A stretch of 64,000 bases of DNA from Nodularia spumigena CCY9414 (GCF_000340565.2 NZ_CP007203.1:3882927-3946926), one strand, 5' to 3'. Shown: positions 27,891 through 38,091, counted from the first letter of the stretch. Made by a program: numbers and translations. The notes: generated from the sequence alone by a model not told the origin.

Positions 27891-29999
27891 TTAAGCCGCA
27901 GTTGGTAATAAACCAGTATGCTTGAGTAACGAAACCGTACTTGGTTCACGACCTCGGAAAGATGCAAACACATTCATGGGGTGCTGACTACCACCGAGAG
28001 CTAATACTGTATCCCGGTAACGTTTACCTGTAGCTTTTATCGCCTGTTCATCTTCTAAACCAGCTTCTTCAAAAGCGGCAAATGCATCAGCACTAAGAAC
28101 TTCAGCCCACTTGTAACTGTAATAACCTGCCGCATAACCACCTGCAAAAATGTGTCCAAAAGCGCATAAAAAAGCGTCTTCTGGTAAAGGTGGTAAAACT
28201 GTAGTAGTTTTGGCAATCTTTTGGCGCATATCTGCGGCGGTTTCACCACTACCAGGGCGATAACGATAGTGTAGTTCTAAATCAACACTGCTAAAGTGAA
28301 CTTGCCGCAACATGATACTACCACTCATATAGTTGCGTGCCGCTAGGAGTTTTTGGTAATAATGCTCCGGTAAGGGTTCACCAGTTTGATAATGCTTCGC
28401 CATACCAAACAAAGTTGGTCGCTCATAACACCAGTTTTCCATGAATTGACTGGGTAATTCTACGGCATCCCATTCGACATTGTTAATGCCTGCTGCTCCG
28501 GTGTAGTCTACTTTGGTCAGCATATGATGTAAGCCATGACCAAATTCATGAAATAACGTTTCTACTTCATAGAAAGTCATCAAACTTGGCTTACCATCTA
28601 CTGGGGGACTTTGGTTACATACCAAATAAGCTACAGGTAAACGAATCTCTGTTACACCATTGTCAGTAATTTTACTTCTATTAATACAGACATCCATCCA
28701 AGCACCACCGCGCTTTTCGGCGGGACGGCTGTAGGGGTCTAAGTAGAAGTAAGCTAGAGGACTACCCGTTTCATCAGCAATTTGGAAATAACGCACATCC
28801 TCATTCCAGACTGGGGCTTGTCCATCAGCAGGGGTAACGGTAATGCCAAACAGCCGTTTTACTAGTCCAAATAAGCCATCTAAAACTTGCGGTAAGGGAA
28901 AGTAAGGACGTAATTCTTCGGCGGTGAAGGCAAATTTTTCTTCTCGTTGGCGTTCTGCCCAAAAGCTGGTATCCCAGTGTTGTAAGTCTTCGGCTTCTGG
29001 TGCTTTTTTGGTAGCTGCAAAGGCTTTGAGTGCTTCTAAGTCTTTGACAGCCGCATCATAACTGGCTTGACGTAGTTCTTCTAATAATGCTTCCACTGCG
29101 GTAACATTGGGAGCCATTTTACTGGCTAGGCTCAATTGAGCATAATTTTCAAAGCCGAGTAAACTTGCTAGTTCTTGCCGTAATTCTAAAGTGCGCTCAA
29201 TTAACGGCTGATTATTAAACTCCCCTAATGAAGCACGAGTGATGAAAGCTTTGTAAAGTTGTTCGCGCAAATCTCGGCGGGTGCTGTGCTGCATGAAAGG
29301 GCCGTAGCTGGGAAAGTCTAATGTAATGCGCCAAGGGCCATTTTCTGGGGTGGCGTTTTCTGCTCCTGCCGCACGGGCAGCCTGTGCTGCTAAACTAATT
29401 AAGCTATCGGGTAAGCCATCAATTTCGGCTTTTGTTGTCAGGGTTAAGCTAAAGGCTTTGGTGGCATCTAGGACATGGTTTGAGAACTTAGTTCCAAGTT
29501 CTGCTAATTCCATTTGGATAGCGTTAAAACGCTCCCTGGCTTCTCCTTGTAAGCCAACACCGGAAAGTTCGGCATCTCTGATACCAGCTTCCACAATTCG
29601 CTGTTGGGCTGATTCTAAATTTTCCCAGTTATCACTGGCGCGGAGTTGCTTCAAAGCATGATAAACTGGCTGGCTTTGACCGAGCTTGTTGAGGAACTTT
29701 ACTACTTCTGGTTGTACGGTTTCATAAGCTTCACGCAGTTCAGGGCTATTTTTTACACCCATTAAATGGCTCACTATGCCCCAACTCCAGTTTAGCCGTT
29801 CTGTGAGCTTTTCGAGTGGTTCTACTAAGCCGCTCCAAGTAGGCTGGATATTAGCTTCTAAGGTGGTCAGCTTTTGGTCAAGTTCTGCCAATAGTTCGGT
29901 AAAAGCTGGGACTATTTGCTCTGCTTGAATTCCACTGAAGGGAGGTAAGCCAGAACCTTGAAGTAAGGGATTTTGCGAAATAGTGAGATTTGCACTCAT
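27891..29999 (-). CDS. prlC: M3-family oligopeptidase (oligopeptidase A-like)
   Basis: A 702-residue thimet-oligopeptidase-type zinc protease that degrades short peptides in the cytoplasm. The zinc motif HEFGH is at 484-488 in VETLFHEFGHGLHHML, and the third ligand Glu lies in the following NNVEWDAVELPSQF. The C-terminal substrate wall GHIFAGGYAAGYYSYKW is conserved. Length and lack of a signal peptide match OpdA/PrlC. It is transcribed alone, divergent from the hydrolase at 30118. Confidence 0.9.
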   Translation of the reverse strand: MSANLTISQNPLLQGSGLPPFSGIQAEQIVPAFTELLAELDQKLTTLEANIQPTWSGLVEPLEKLTERLNWSWGIVSHLMGVKNSPELREAYETVQPEVVKFLNKLGQSQPVYHALKQLRASDNWENLESAQQRIVEAGIRDAELSGVGLQGEARERFNAIQMELAELGTKFSNHVLDATKAFSLTLTTKAEIDGLPDSLISLAAQAARAAGAENATPENGPWRITLDFPSYGPFMQHSTRRDLREQLYKAFITRASLGEFNNQPLIERTLELRQELASLLGFENYAQLSLASKMAPNVTAVEALLEELRQASYDAAVKDLEALKAFAATKKAPEAEDLQHWDTSFWAERQREEKFAFTAEELRPYFPLPQVLDGLFGLVKRLFGITVTPADGQAPVWNEDVRYFQIADETGSPLAYFYLDPYSRPAEKRGGAWMDVCINRSKITDNGVTEIRLPVAYLVCNQSPPVDGKPSLMTFYEVETLFHEFGHGLHHMLTKVDYTGAAGINNVEWDAVELPSQFMENWCYERPTLFGMAKHYQTGEPLPEHYYQKLLAARNYMSGSIMLRQVHFSSVDLELHYRYRPGSGETAADMRQKIAKTTTVLPPLPEDAFLCAFGHIFAGGYAAGYYSYKWAEVLSADAFAAFEEAGLEDEQAIKATGKRYRDTVLALGGSQHPMNVFASFRGREPSTVSLLKHTGLLPTAA

Positions 30000-30117
30000 G
30001 GTTTTGTGTGAGTCGCCTATAAATAATATCTTGTTGTATCTTCTAATGTAGCGATCGCTGTGTAATTTAGCTGTGCCAAAATGGCAAAATATCCAGAAAG
30101 TTCAAATTAATCACCCC

Positions 30118-30912
30118 ATGAAATTACTGATTCCTGTTTTACTTGCCCCTGTGGTGATGTCGTTATCTTCTACACAAGTGATAGCAGCCATTCAAACCAG
30201 AAACATTGAATATAAACACGGCGATACTGTTTTAGAAGGTTATCTAGCCTACGACGATTCTATAACAGGTAAGCTTCCCGGCGTTTTAGTCGTGCATGAG
30301 TGGAACGGTTTACAGTCCTTTGTCAAAGAACGCACTGAGGAATTAGCTAAACTTGGTTATGTAGCATTTGCTGCTGATATTTACGGTAAAGGCATTAGAC
30401 CAAACAACCCGGAAGAGTCAGGAAAACAAGCCTCAATTTATCGTCAGGATAGACAATTATTGCGCGATCGCACTCTTGCCGGATTAAAAGTTTTACAACA
30501 AAATCCACTCACCGATATTCAACGCATCGCCGCCATTGGTTACTGCTTCGGCGGTGGAACAGTCTTAGAACTCGCCCGGAGTGGGGCAAATATTGCCGGA
30601 GTAGCTAGTTTTCACGGCAACCTTGACACCCCTAACCCCAATGATGCCAAAAACATCCAAGCCAAAGTATTAGTGTTACATGGTGCTGATGACCCAATTG
30701 TACCAGACGAACAAGTACAGGCATTTGCCACCGAAATGCGAGAAGCAAATGTTGATTGGCAATTAATATCTTATGGTGGTGCAGTCCATAGCTTTACAAA
30801 TCCAGAAGCTAATAATGCACCGCGATCGCTGTATAATCCAGTTGTAGAAAAACGCTCCTGGCAAGCTCTCAAGCAGTTTTTCGCCGAAATATTTCAAAAA
30901 CCAAAAAGCTAA
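30118..30912 (+). CDS. Secreted dienelactone-hydrolase family protein
   Basis: A 264-residue protein. The ATG at 30118 gives a clean signal peptide (MKLLIPVLLAPVVMSLSSTQ, cut near VIAAIQ); a GTG at 30073 is less likely. The catalytic triad of the dienelactone hydrolase family is visible: Cys143 in IGYCFGGG, Asp in HGADDPIVPDE and His in GGAVHSFTNP. The substrate is not known; periplasmic members are rarely true dienelactone hydrolases. Confidence 0.85.
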   Translation: MKLLIPVLLAPVVMSLSSTQVIAAIQTRNIEYKHGDTVLEGYLAYDDSITGKLPGVLVVHEWNGLQSFVKERTEELAKLGYVAFAADIYGKGIRPNNPEESGKQASIYRQDRQLLRDRTLAGLKVLQQNPLTDIQRIAAIGYCFGGGTVLELARSGANIAGVASFHGNLDTPNPNDAKNIQAKVLVLHGADDPIVPDEQVQAFATEMREANVDWQLISYGGAVHSFTNPEANNAPRSLYNPVVEKRSWQALKQFFAEIFQKPKS

Positions 30913-31215
30913 TTTATCCCCAACAAAAAACCTCAGCTTGGCAACTGAGGTCTCTGATTAGGAGAAGTAAGAATGACGATTTAGATACAACAATACAAAA
31001 AAGCTAATTTTTAACTCAATTCCAAGGAAACTTTTTTAATAGTAATTTACGTAGGTGCTTGAGGTATTTGCTAACTTATGTAAACGATATTAACAATTTC
31101 GTTACAAAATGTCAACATAATTTACAAAAAAGTTAGAAAGCTTCGAGACAAGCCGACTATAACAAGCTGGGAGAGGCGGGAAACTGGGAAAAAATTATAG
31201 GTTCGGCTGTGTTGG

Positions 31216-31321
31216 TATAGCGTTGACTAATCTGCAAAAGATACCGATTTATCTGTGTTTATCTGTGTCCATCTGTGGTCGAATAATTGTTGTAGTACCT
31301 ATTGAGGTAGGAATCGCTATA
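31216..31321. repeat. MITE-like element, family A (intact copy)
   Basis: Ends tatagcg / cgctata (7-bp inverted repeat). The interior contains tctgcaaaag, atctgtgtttatctgtgtcc, and then gaataatt and tacctattgaggta. It is the uninterrupted reference for the nested copy at 48576-48788. Another copy, inverted, is at 61627-61724. Confidence 0.8.
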
Positions 31322-31379
31322 GTTGGCTAGTAACACCATTTGAACTATGCACACGATTTTTGATGATGTCAAAACACCT

Positions 31380-31408
31380 GTAGAGACGTTCCCCGGAAAG
31401 TCTCTACA
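31380..31408. repeat. Palindromic repeat gtagagac...gtctctac
   Basis: An 8-bp stem with a 13-base loop; the same core (gtagagacgtt) forms the hairpin at 40570-40597. Confidence 0.6.
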
Positions 31409-31551
31409 CCTAAATTGATCCGGGAGCAACACCTATTTTTTGAAACATATTAAACTTTTTCCCCGTTAAACAAACCTTCGACTTTTGTATTCGGATGGTT
31501 TTTGTGGTTCAATAGCAGATCAGCGATCGCTTGTTGTCTTGTCCAAGAGGG

Positions 31552-31854
31552 CTACTCAACGCGCCTGACTTCAAACCCCCGTAAACCTTCAGGCTTTTCA
31601 TACTCAACGACAACATCTTTCACCACCGCAGCAGGTGGGCCAGTATGACACCAGCGAACCATATCTTCCACAACCATCCGCGACCCTTCAAAAACTGCCT
31701 CCACACGGTCATCCGGGAGATTCCGCACCCAACCAGTTAAACCCAACTGGCTAGCTGTATCGACAGTCGCATAACGATAGCCTACCCCTTGTACTCGACC
31801 GGAAATAAATACATGGGCGCGGACTATCTTGGGCAGTGATGTAGGATTCTGCAT
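31552..31854 (-). CDS. acyP: Acylphosphatase
   Basis: A 100-residue acylphosphatase, hydrolysing carboxyl-phosphate bonds of small acyl phosphates. The phosphate loop and catalytic Arg are in FISGRVQGVGYRY, and the catalytic Asn is in TGWVRNLPDDRV. The usual length is about 90-100 residues. Single-gene unit. Confidence 0.93.
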   Translation of the reverse strand: MQNPTSLPKIVRAHVFISGRVQGVGYRYATVDTASQLGLTGWVRNLPDDRVEAVFEGSRMVVEDMVRWCHTGPPAAVVKDVVVEYEKPEGLRGFEVRRVE

Positions 31855-32067
31855 AGACCAGTCAATACTTTACGATTTCCAGTCTACCTGTTTTGTGGAT
31901 GCACAAGCGAATTTTTCATGAAAACACCTGTGGTTTTGGCGGATAACTTTTTCAATCGGTGTAGAAAGGGATAAAATCATCTTTATTGTAGGACTTACCT
32001 GGATAGAGTCCTAAGTTTTGCCAGAATCATATTTTTTTAACCGTAAATTGTCAACTTTTAATCGCTT

Positions 32068-32445
32068 ATGTCTAACTTACCACCACTGAATACAGAAACA
32101 ATTTGGGCAATTCTTAATGATAAAATTGATGATGCCATAGTTAATCAATTAGTATGGCACTATTTAGGCTATCGCTATGACTCTTCAACTGATAAATGGA
32201 ATAATAGCGAAGTTTCATCAGAATGGCGAGATGAGTACCCAGAACCACCTAATTTTCTTGATAGTCGCCCAGCCACAGTCAAATTAACTCGTTCTATTCC
32301 TAAAGAAAATAAACAAATAGCAAAAGAAAAATTGGGTTTCAAAGGTTACAAAATTGGTGAGTTTAGTCCACGAGAGACTCGTAGAGCCACAGCCGCAAAT
32401 TGGTTATTAAGTTATTTGCAAGAAACTACTGGCAAAATTGAATAA
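32068..32445 (+). CDS. DUF1823-like conserved cyanobacterial protein
   Basis: A 125-residue soluble protein beginning MSNLPPLNTETIWAILNDKI. It appears to belong to DUF1823, judged from memory of the LPPL-x-IL start and the WHYLGYRYD and PKENKQIAKEKLGFKGYKI segments. No enzymatic motif is visible. It lies just upstream of the GH13 gene in the same direction. Confidence 0.6.
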   Translation: MSNLPPLNTETIWAILNDKIDDAIVNQLVWHYLGYRYDSSTDKWNNSEVSSEWRDEYPEPPNFLDSRPATVKLTRSIPKENKQIAKEKLGFKGYKIGEFSPRETRRATAANWLLSYLQETTGKIE

Positions 32446-32550
32446 ATTTACTAGGGAAAAGAAAAAGTAATTTTAAATTGATTTTAAAGAGATTTTAAAT
32501 ATTTATTCCCAAATAACAAAGGAGCCGCATTAATTGGGTCATTTTCTGAT

Positions 32551-34134
32551 TTGCAAGAAATACCCGTTAAAAAAGGCGAAGATGGCTATTTTCCGACAAC
32601 TGTTGCACTAGACGATGGCATCTATGAATATAAATTCCGGGTTCAGTCAAATTCATGGTTTTTTGAACCAGAACAATGGGTTGATGTGATAGATCCTTAC
32701 GCCACAGATATTAATGGCGCAAGTGGGAAAGATAACGGTATTTTCAGAGTAAAAGATGGCGCAATAATTGTTGATACTTACGTTTGGAAACATGATGATA
32801 AACCTCTACCTGCTGACCATGAATTAGTAATTTATGAATTACACGTTGGTGATTTTTCTGGTGGTGAAGATGACCGATACGCGCGAGGAAAATATAAACA
32901 CGTCATTGAAAAGTTAGATTATTTGTGTGAATTAGGAATTAACGCCATTGAGTTAATGCCAATCAAAGAATATCCCGGAAATTATAGCTGGGGTTATAAT
33001 CCTTGTTATTTCTTTGCTACCGAATCTAGTTATGGTTCTACTGTTGAGTTAAAGCAGTTAATTGATGAATGTCACAGTAGAGGCATTCGGGTAATTATGG
33101 ATGGTATATATAACCACTCAGAAGCTTCCAGTCCATTAACTCAAATTGATCATGATTATTGGTATCATCATTCTCCCCGTGACCCTGATAATAACTGGGG
33201 ACCTGAGTTTAATTACGAACATTACGACGAAAATTTAGAAATTTACCCAGCCCGAAAGTTTATTGGTGATACAATTCGTTTTTGGATTACAGAATATCAT
33301 ATAGATGGTATTCGCTATGATGCAGCCAGACAGATTGCTAACTATGATTTCATCCATTGGATTGTTCAAGAAGCCAAAAATACTGCTGGTACTAGGACTT
33401 TTTATAACATTGCCGAACACATACCAGAAACTACCAGTATTACTAATGTAGATGGTCCAATGGATGGTTGTTGGCACGACAGCTTCCGTCATACAATTAC
33501 GGTGCATATTTGTGGTGACACTTTTGATATAGAAAGCCTCAAAGATGTCATTGATGGTAAACGTCAAGGTTTTATGGCTACAACCAATGTGGTTAATTAT
33601 TTAACTAACCACGACCATGAACGGACTATGCGAGAACTGGCTAATCGGCAGATTTTTGAAGAAGAAGGCTTTGACAGAGCTAAATTAGCAGCAGCTATTC
33701 TCATGACATCTGTTGGTGTACCTTTAATTTGGATGGGAGAAGAGTTTGGCGAATACAGACCCAAACAACCTGAATCATCTAAAATCGAATGGTCTCTACT
33801 AGCTAACGATCTCAATCATCACTTATTTGAATACTACAAGGGGTTGATTCATCTGCGTAAAAATAGTCACGCCCTCTACACAGAAAATATTGATTTTATT
33901 CACGAAAACCTAGAAGCCAAGGTTCTAGCTTATAGTCGCTGGAACGAAGAAGGTTCTCGTGTCGTTGTTGTAGCCAATTTCTCAGGAAACTTCCTCAGTA
34001 GCTATCACATTCCTAATTTCCCCTGTGGTGGTACATGGCACGAATGGACAGGCAATTATCAGGTTGAGGCTGGGGATGATGGTATGATTACTGACTTAGG
34101 ACCATACGAAGCCAAAGTGTTTGTATGGCAATGA
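32551..34134 (+). CDS. GH13 alpha-glucan enzyme (branching-enzyme-like), 5' end damaged
   Basis: A 527-residue GH13 protein. Catalytic residues are visible: region I MDGIYNHSEA, nucleophile Asp in DGIRYDAARQI, acid/base Glu in NIAEHIPET, and Asp in LTNHDHERTM. The N-terminus is part of a CBM48 domain. Homologous-looking sequence extends upstream in frame (FPNNKGAALIGSFSD, from about 32503), but no ATG/GTG/TTG exists there before in-frame stops at 32479 and 32485. The assigned TTG at 32551 therefore cuts into the domain. It may be poorly translated, use ATT 32533 (after aaaggag), or be decaying. Confidence 0.75.
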   Translation: MQEIPVKKGEDGYFPTTVALDDGIYEYKFRVQSNSWFFEPEQWVDVIDPYATDINGASGKDNGIFRVKDGAIIVDTYVWKHDDKPLPADHELVIYELHVGDFSGGEDDRYARGKYKHVIEKLDYLCELGINAIELMPIKEYPGNYSWGYNPCYFFATESSYGSTVELKQLIDECHSRGIRVIMDGIYNHSEASSPLTQIDHDYWYHHSPRDPDNNWGPEFNYEHYDENLEIYPARKFIGDTIRFWITEYHIDGIRYDAARQIANYDFIHWIVQEAKNTAGTRTFYNIAEHIPETTSITNVDGPMDGCWHDSFRHTITVHICGDTFDIESLKDVIDGKRQGFMATTNVVNYLTNHDHERTMRELANRQIFEEEGFDRAKLAAAILMTSVGVPLIWMGEEFGEYRPKQPESSKIEWSLLANDLNHHLFEYYKGLIHLRKNSHALYTENIDFIHENLEAKVLAYSRWNEEGSRVVVVANFSGNFLSSYHIPNFPCGGTWHEWTGNYQVEAGDDGMITDLGPYEAKVFVWQ

Positions 34135-34326
34135 TCAAGTCTATATAATACATAAAAGGGGGTATCTTGTCCGCTTTTTAAGTTATGAAAACAAAACAAT
34201 TCTAGATCCGCAGTGATTTCGATTTTTAAAATTTAAAAATCTATAAGTTCGTGTTGTACTTTTGATTTAGAATAATATATTAACTTCGTTCCTCAATGGA
34301 ATAGCAAAAATCACTAATTCGGCTCT

Positions 34327-35370
34327 ATGCACAATAAATTATTTAATACTAACATCAAGAATTCTCACGTATTATTAACGCCCAATGAAGTAAAATCAAA
34401 ATTACCTTTAACTAAATCGGCTGAACATACTGTTTTGCAGCATAGACAGGAAATAAAAAATATCCTAGATTTTCAGGACAGCAGAAAATTTATTGTAGTT
34501 GGACCATGCTCAATTCATGATACACAAGCAGCGCTGGAATATTCCCAGAGATTGAAACTTCTGTCTGAAAGAGTCAAGGATAAACTGCTGCTGATTATGA
34601 GGGTGTACTTTGAAAAACCCAGAACCACTGTAGGATGGAAAGGACTAATTAATGATCCAGATATGGATGATTCTTTCCATGTAGAAAAAGGTTTATTAAC
34701 TGCACGTAGCCTACTGATAAAAATAGCAGAGTTGGGTTTACCTGCTGGTACGGAAGCACTAGATCCGATTATACCTCAATATATTAGTGAATTGATTACA
34801 TGGTCTGCCATTGGCGCACGCACTACGGAATCACAAACTCATCGCGAAATGGCCAGTGGTCTTTCCATGCCTGTAGGATTTAAAAATGGTACTGATGGTA
34901 ATATTCAAGTAGCTTTAAATGCTTTACAGTCAGCTAAAAGTTCTCATAATTTCCTGGGTATTAATCACAAGGGACAAGTAAGTGTGTTTGAAACTAAGGG
35001 AAATCCCTATGGTCACGTTATCTTACGCGGTGGTAGTCAGCCTAACTTTGAAGCAGCAAATGTCCAACTGGTAGAAGAAAAACTAAAAGAGGCTAATTTA
35101 CCACCCAGAATTGTGATCGACTGTAGCCACGGAAATACCAATAAAGATTATAAACGACAACCTAGTGTATTAGAAAATGTCATTCAACAAATAGTTGATG
35201 GGAATACATCCATAGTGGGTTTAATGCTGGAATCAAACTTGTATGAAGGTAATCAACCGATGACTGGTAAGCGAGAAGAATTAAAGTATGGTGTTTCTGT
35301 AACCGATAAATGTATTAGTTGGGATGAAACCGAAAAAATTATTTTGGCTGCTTACCAACAACTTCATTAG
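34327..35370 (+). CDS. DAHP synthase, type I-alpha (AroF/G/H class)
   Basis: A 347-residue 3-deoxy-7-phosphoheptulonate synthase, condensing phosphoenolpyruvate and erythrose 4-phosphate at the entry to the shikimate pathway. Motifs: VVGPCSIHD, MRVYFEKPRTTVGWKGLINDP, AIGARTTESQTHREMASGL and IDCSHGNTNKDY. This is the enteric AroG-like class, different from the type I-beta enzyme at 39455. N-terminal residues that give feedback sensitivity in AroG are partly kept, but inhibition cannot be read from sequence. Confidence 0.9.
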   Translation: MHNKLFNTNIKNSHVLLTPNEVKSKLPLTKSAEHTVLQHRQEIKNILDFQDSRKFIVVGPCSIHDTQAALEYSQRLKLLSERVKDKLLLIMRVYFEKPRTTVGWKGLINDPDMDDSFHVEKGLLTARSLLIKIAELGLPAGTEALDPIIPQYISELITWSAIGARTTESQTHREMASGLSMPVGFKNGTDGNIQVALNALQSAKSSHNFLGINHKGQVSVFETKGNPYGHVILRGGSQPNFEAANVQLVEEKLKEANLPPRIVIDCSHGNTNKDYKRQPSVLENVIQQIVDGNTSIVGLMLESNLYEGNQPMTGKREELKYGVSVTDKCISWDETEKIILAAYQQLH

Positions 35371-35569
35371 TTCGTAGTCAGGACTAAAGTCCTGATATCG
35401 AGTCTGGTGAATTACCTATGATTAGTACAATAACACCCCACCCCTAGCCCCTCCGGTGCAAGCGAGGAGGGGAACTGGATTTATGGTTAAATTCTGTTTT
35501 TAGCACTGAAAACTCGCTCTAGGCCAATTTGTGTGTACACTGTAGGCAAGCGAGGAGGGGAGATAAAGC

Positions 35570-37480
35570 TTAAATTGTGCCAATTTCTTTTAAATACACC
35601 CTACTAAATGGTTCATTTTCTCCCAAGGTGTAGTCTTCAATTAAGCCACGACGACGGATAGAAATGTCGTTTTCTTTCTTAATCACCACCTTAGAATCAT
35701 CGAAGACATCCCGCGCTAACATCATCTCTGTTTCTGTGGGATTATTTAAAACTACTATGTTACTTCCCTGGTAAAACATCCCCTCGTCTTCTAAGATGAA
35801 TTCTTCATACTCGGTAATTAATAAATCAAGTTTGGGATTACGCAGCAAAGTTTGGACGTTACTATTGTAATCGTTGCATAATGCTTTTTGTGACCGATTT
35901 ACAAACACTGCATCATGACAAACAGCACCTATTGTCCAGTCAGGATGTTGTGAGAGAATGTGGTCAATTGTTGCTTGCAATTCCTCAACTGAAATTTGAT
36001 TAAAGGTGATAATGGGTATCCGGGAATCTACCCCAGACTCAAAAAAGGTTTCTAATATCCGGGAAGGGACATCAACACTTTCTCCAATAGCAGGATTAAG
36101 ATGCATCAAAATTCCTGGTGCGGCGTTGATTTCCAGAATGGCGAAGTTACTATTTGTCTTCCAAGATTCTGAGAGATTTTCGGCAATGACATCAACACCC
36201 AGACAAGTTAGCCGGAAGTGTTGGGCAATGTCTTGGGCTAAGATAATATTATCATCATGAATTGTGGATGTAGCATCAATGCTAATGCCTCCAGCTGAAA
36301 GATTGGCTACTTTGCGAAGATAAACAGTGCGTCCTTTTTTAATCACGCTGTCCAAGGAAAAACCTTGTTCCTCTAGGTAGATTTCCATTGCTTCGTCACA
36401 CTGGATTTTAGACATGGGTGAGGTGGGTGTATCCAAGCGTGCTGGTTGACGATTTTCTGCGCGGATTAACTCTGCAATAGTTGAGTAACCATCACCTGTA
36501 ACTGATGCGGGACGGCGTTCTATGGCGGCGACAAATTTACCGTTAACACACAATAAGCGAAAGTCTGTTCCCGAAATGCTTTTTTCGACAATTATCCGGG
36601 TTGGCTGGTCTTCGGGAATTGCTGCTAATGCACTAGTATACGCAGATATTAATTCTCTGGAATTTTTAACCCCAGCTGTCACGCCAATTCCTTTGTGACC
36701 AACTACAGGTTTAACTGCTACTGGGTAACGAATTTCTTTTGCTACCTCGAAGGCTTCTTTTTCGGAAAATACAATATCACCGAATGGGATTGGTAAACCC
36801 AAGGTTTGCATAAATATTTTGCATTCATCTTTGCGGGTGGTGAAATCTGAGTCTAGATGGCTATCGCAATCAAAGGTTGTGGCTATACCGCGAACCTGTT
36901 TTTTACCGTAGCCATATTGCATGAGGGCTTCTGACCACAGATAAAAGGTGGGAATCCCTTTTTCGTAAGCTGTTCGCAAGAGGGCGTAAACGGTGGGACC
37001 GCCGTAAACAGATTGGCGGAATCGTTTCTGAAGGGTTAACAGTTCGTTATCAAAGAAGAAATTTTTGTCTTGGTTGATGGCTTCAAACCAATCCCAGACA
37101 AAGTAAATTACTGCTCTGGTGGTGCGTTCATGCAATGATTGGATGCTAATCCGCGTGTAATCTGCATATGGTTTGACACTCCAACCGTTGAGGTGTAAAC
37201 CCATGTCTAGCTTACCTACTTCGGAGGCAACTCTGGCAAACAGATGAGCGTGGGATGCATAGGTTTCTTGGCTGAGATGCCGATAGCGATCGCCTATGTT
37301 GGAGATATAATCTTCAATGGGTAGCGGCTGTGTAGACTCAATGAGAGCAAAATCAAATACTAGCGCCCCTGTATCCAAATATGGGTTAGGTCCAACGTAA
37401 TGCTTTAAATTAAAAATATCGAATACATCAGTTTTCCTAGCATTAATGCGGACTAAACCCCTGATTTTCTGTTGAACCAT
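35570..37480 (-). CDS. cphA2: CphA2-type cyanophycin synthetase
   Basis: A 636-residue relative of cyanophycin synthetase. The N-terminal domain (1-200) contains IFNLKHYVGPNPYLDTGALV. The ATP-grasp domain (about 220-480) has PVAVKPVVGHKGIGV, the R/K contacts and ILEINAAPGILMHLNP. The C-terminal part is a shortened Mur-ligase-like domain without the ATP loop (GAVCHDAVFVNRSQK, LLRNPKLDLLITEYEEFIL). This is the architecture of CphA2, found in nitrogen-fixing cyanobacteria, which repolymerises beta-Asp-Arg dipeptides with ATP instead of using free amino acids. No cphA1 or cphB adjoins. Confidence 0.8.
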   Translation of the reverse strand: MVQQKIRGLVRINARKTDVFDIFNLKHYVGPNPYLDTGALVFDFALIESTQPLPIEDYISNIGDRYRHLSQETYASHAHLFARVASEVGKLDMGLHLNGWSVKPYADYTRISIQSLHERTTRAVIYFVWDWFEAINQDKNFFFDNELLTLQKRFRQSVYGGPTVYALLRTAYEKGIPTFYLWSEALMQYGYGKKQVRGIATTFDCDSHLDSDFTTRKDECKIFMQTLGLPIPFGDIVFSEKEAFEVAKEIRYPVAVKPVVGHKGIGVTAGVKNSRELISAYTSALAAIPEDQPTRIIVEKSISGTDFRLLCVNGKFVAAIERRPASVTGDGYSTIAELIRAENRQPARLDTPTSPMSKIQCDEAMEIYLEEQGFSLDSVIKKGRTVYLRKVANLSAGGISIDATSTIHDDNIILAQDIAQHFRLTCLGVDVIAENLSESWKTNSNFAILEINAAPGILMHLNPAIGESVDVPSRILETFFESGVDSRIPIITFNQISVEELQATIDHILSQHPDWTIGAVCHDAVFVNRSQKALCNDYNSNVQTLLRNPKLDLLITEYEEFILEDEGMFYQGSNIVVLNNPTETEMMLARDVFDDSKVVIKKENDISIRRRGLIEDYTLGENEPFSRVYLKEIGTI

Positions 37481-37887
37481 TGATAATAAACCTTCAGCTA
37501 AACGCCCTGAATCTGTAATTTAATTTTTGTTATTTAGATTTATGGATTGTAGTCGAGTTTAGATGACTATTTGTCAATTATGTAGGTTTTATTTTTTTAT
37601 AAAATATTATACTGGCATATTATACACCTTACTGCTATGCATTTTCAACCACCTCACAGCATAACTTAAGCCCCATTACTCATAAAGTTAAGTAATATCA
37701 GTGATTAAACTCCATAAATCAGCAAAGATATAACTTTTGAAAGATGAAATGGACTCCCAAAGTTTATATAATTTCAGAAAGACATCTGTATGGTGAAAAA
37801 TTATGTAAAGATGTTGCATACAAAGTCTTTACAAGGATTTTTCAATTCCGTCGATGTCTAAAACAGATTTCCAGGAGACAGCAACGT
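37481..37887. other. AT-rich divergent region
   Basis: It contains the cphA2 promoter region and the upstream part of a frame open from 37744, which is not considered coding because the gene's true start is at 37888. No clear NtcA site (GTA-N8-TAC) was found on reading. Confidence 0.4.
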
Positions 37888-38091
37888 ATGAATAGCACAC
37901 AAGCTGCTCTTAGAGATGAGGTTCGTGAACTTGCAGAAGAAGCTTTTCACCGCAAGCTAATTTCTGGTCATGGAGATGGCCCAGACATCAATGAGTATCA
38001 AATTGTTTACCAGGGTAAGCCCAGGCACGTCCCACTGGAACAAGCTCCTTTGTTTTTAACGAACTTGCTTTATAGGAGCCAAATTCGTTAA
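37888..38091 (+). CDS. Small conserved hypothetical protein
   Basis: A 67-residue protein starting at the ATG at 37888, preceded by aggag at 10 bases. The frame is open another 48 codons upstream, but that part has no good start and unlike composition. Sequence: an acidic amphipathic helix (ALRDEVRELAEEAFHRKL), then GHGDGPDINEYQIVYQGKPR. No domain recognised; the look is that of a small cyanobacterial family. Confidence 0.7.
   Translation: MNSTQAALRDEVRELAEEAFHRKLISGHGDGPDINEYQIVYQGKPRHVPLEQAPLFLTNLLYRSQIR

Larger units (their letters stand above)
30913..31551. other. Intergenic region with repeats and a hairpin
   Basis: A hairpin, cctcag / ctgagg (30931-30950), is preceded by six A, so it would act as a terminator mainly on the minus strand. 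It also carries a family A element (31216-31321) and the palindrome at 31380-31408. No gene. Confidence 0.5.
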
